A DNA stretch of 6,194 nucleotides from a bacterium (lineage in GTDB: Bacteria > Hydrogenedentota > Hydrogenedentia > Hydrogenedentiales > SLHB01), in assembly GCA_024231375.1 (NCBI GenBank), contig JAAEQP010000468.1:1-6194 (forward strand), written 5' to 3'. Made by a program: the position numbers and the translations under genes. The notes beneath the pieces are model-generated. The model was not told the origin of the DNA. It worked only from the letters and a program-made list of their open reading frames with translations, and made no database searches. Shown piece after piece: positions 5,990 to 6,194 of the stretch (position 1 is the first letter of the stretch; each line of letters starts with the position of its first letter).

Positions 5990-6101
5990 GGCTCCGTCGT
6001 CCCTCCGGGACTTGACGTTGGGGAGGATGGGATCCCCGGGTTGAAACCCGGGGCTATCTTCGGGGCGTCCCTCCGGGACTGCGGGGCGCCAAGAAGGCGA
6101 G
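5990..6101 (+). repeat. Repeat B, copy 2: hairpin-rich intergenic repeat
   Basis: This 112-nt block begins 8 nt after the methyltransferase stop codon. Hairpins are GTCCC-TCC-GGGAC (5999-6011) and a perfect CCCCGGGT-TGAA-ACCCGGGG (6034-6053). Where copy 1 has two 13-nt units, this copy has one altered unit with a second GTCCC-TCC-GGGAC hairpin inserted (about 6067-6079). The shared tail gcgccaagaaggcgag ends it. No T-tract follows the stems, so terminator function is not supported by sequence alone. Confidence 0.8.
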
Positions 6102-6129
6102 GAGACGATGGGAAACCGGGGACTGTGGG

Positions 6130-6181
6130 GCTGTTGAAAAGGTCGTATGCGGCCGAAGGGACAAGCGACAAACGGGGACTG
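6130..6181 (+). repeat. Decayed dispersed repeat, right-edge copy
   Basis: The segment starts gctgttgaa and ends ggggactg, matching the ends and approximate spacing of the element read on the - strand at 79-25. A further ggggactg lies just upstream at 6117-6124. No coding sequence was found from 5982 to the window end. Confidence 0.35.
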
Positions 6182-6194
6182 CCAACCAAACACG

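Noticed and set aside
5999..6053. Intrinsic terminator after the methyltransferase
   Set aside because: Strong stems are present, but no T-tract follows and the same stems recur as part of repeat B.

Overview
The window is a GC-rich bacterial segment with seven genes, all on the + strand and most with clear Shine-Dalgarno sequences. Several gaps hold dispersed, hairpin-rich repeats. High GC, relaxed spacing and many repeat families fit a large-genome environmental bacterium, as seen in Planctomycetota, Hydrogenedentota or Armatimonadota assemblies. The lineage cannot be fixed from this sequence and that guess is weak. There is no rRNA, tRNA, CRISPR array, complete insertion sequence or phage gene.

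Layout. Bases 1-252 are non-coding and carry the edge of a decayed repeat and the leader of the first gene. A tight group follows at 253-1892: a small three-helix membrane protein, an NAD(P)-binding Rossmann protein of the atypical SDR type, and an unrecognised membrane-anchored or lipoprotein gene. Gaps there are 13 nt and 4 nt. After a short repeat (1925-1951) comes a two-part protein at 2003-3376: a possible Nudix-like N-terminal region followed by an aminoglycoside-phosphotransferase/choline-kinase-type kinase domain. Repeat A (copy 1) leads into a cytoplasmic Sel1-repeat protein (3504-4349). The 293-nt gap after it holds repeat B (copy 1) then repeat A (copy 2). This leads to a two-gene unit: a flavodoxin-fold FMN reductase with an Isf-like four-cysteine motif (4643-5203) and a class I SAM-dependent methyltransferase (5217-5981). 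Repeat B (copy 2) and a second decayed edge repeat close the window.

How the genes fit together. The sequence shows no single pathway. The likely co-transcribed groups are 253-1892 and 4643-5981; the kinase and Sel1 genes look like separate units.

Main points for a second look. (i) The Rossmann gene has no ATG, GTG or TTG in frame upstream of its glycine-rich loop; the best start is an ATC behind a Shine-Dalgarno-like run, so either a non-canonical start or a start-codon mutation or base error. (ii) Repeat A occurs twice just upstream of start codons, with conserved ends and a central hairpin whose sequence differs but whose pairing is kept. (iii) The kinase has an unusual N-terminal domain. 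No clearly new multi-gene system was found.
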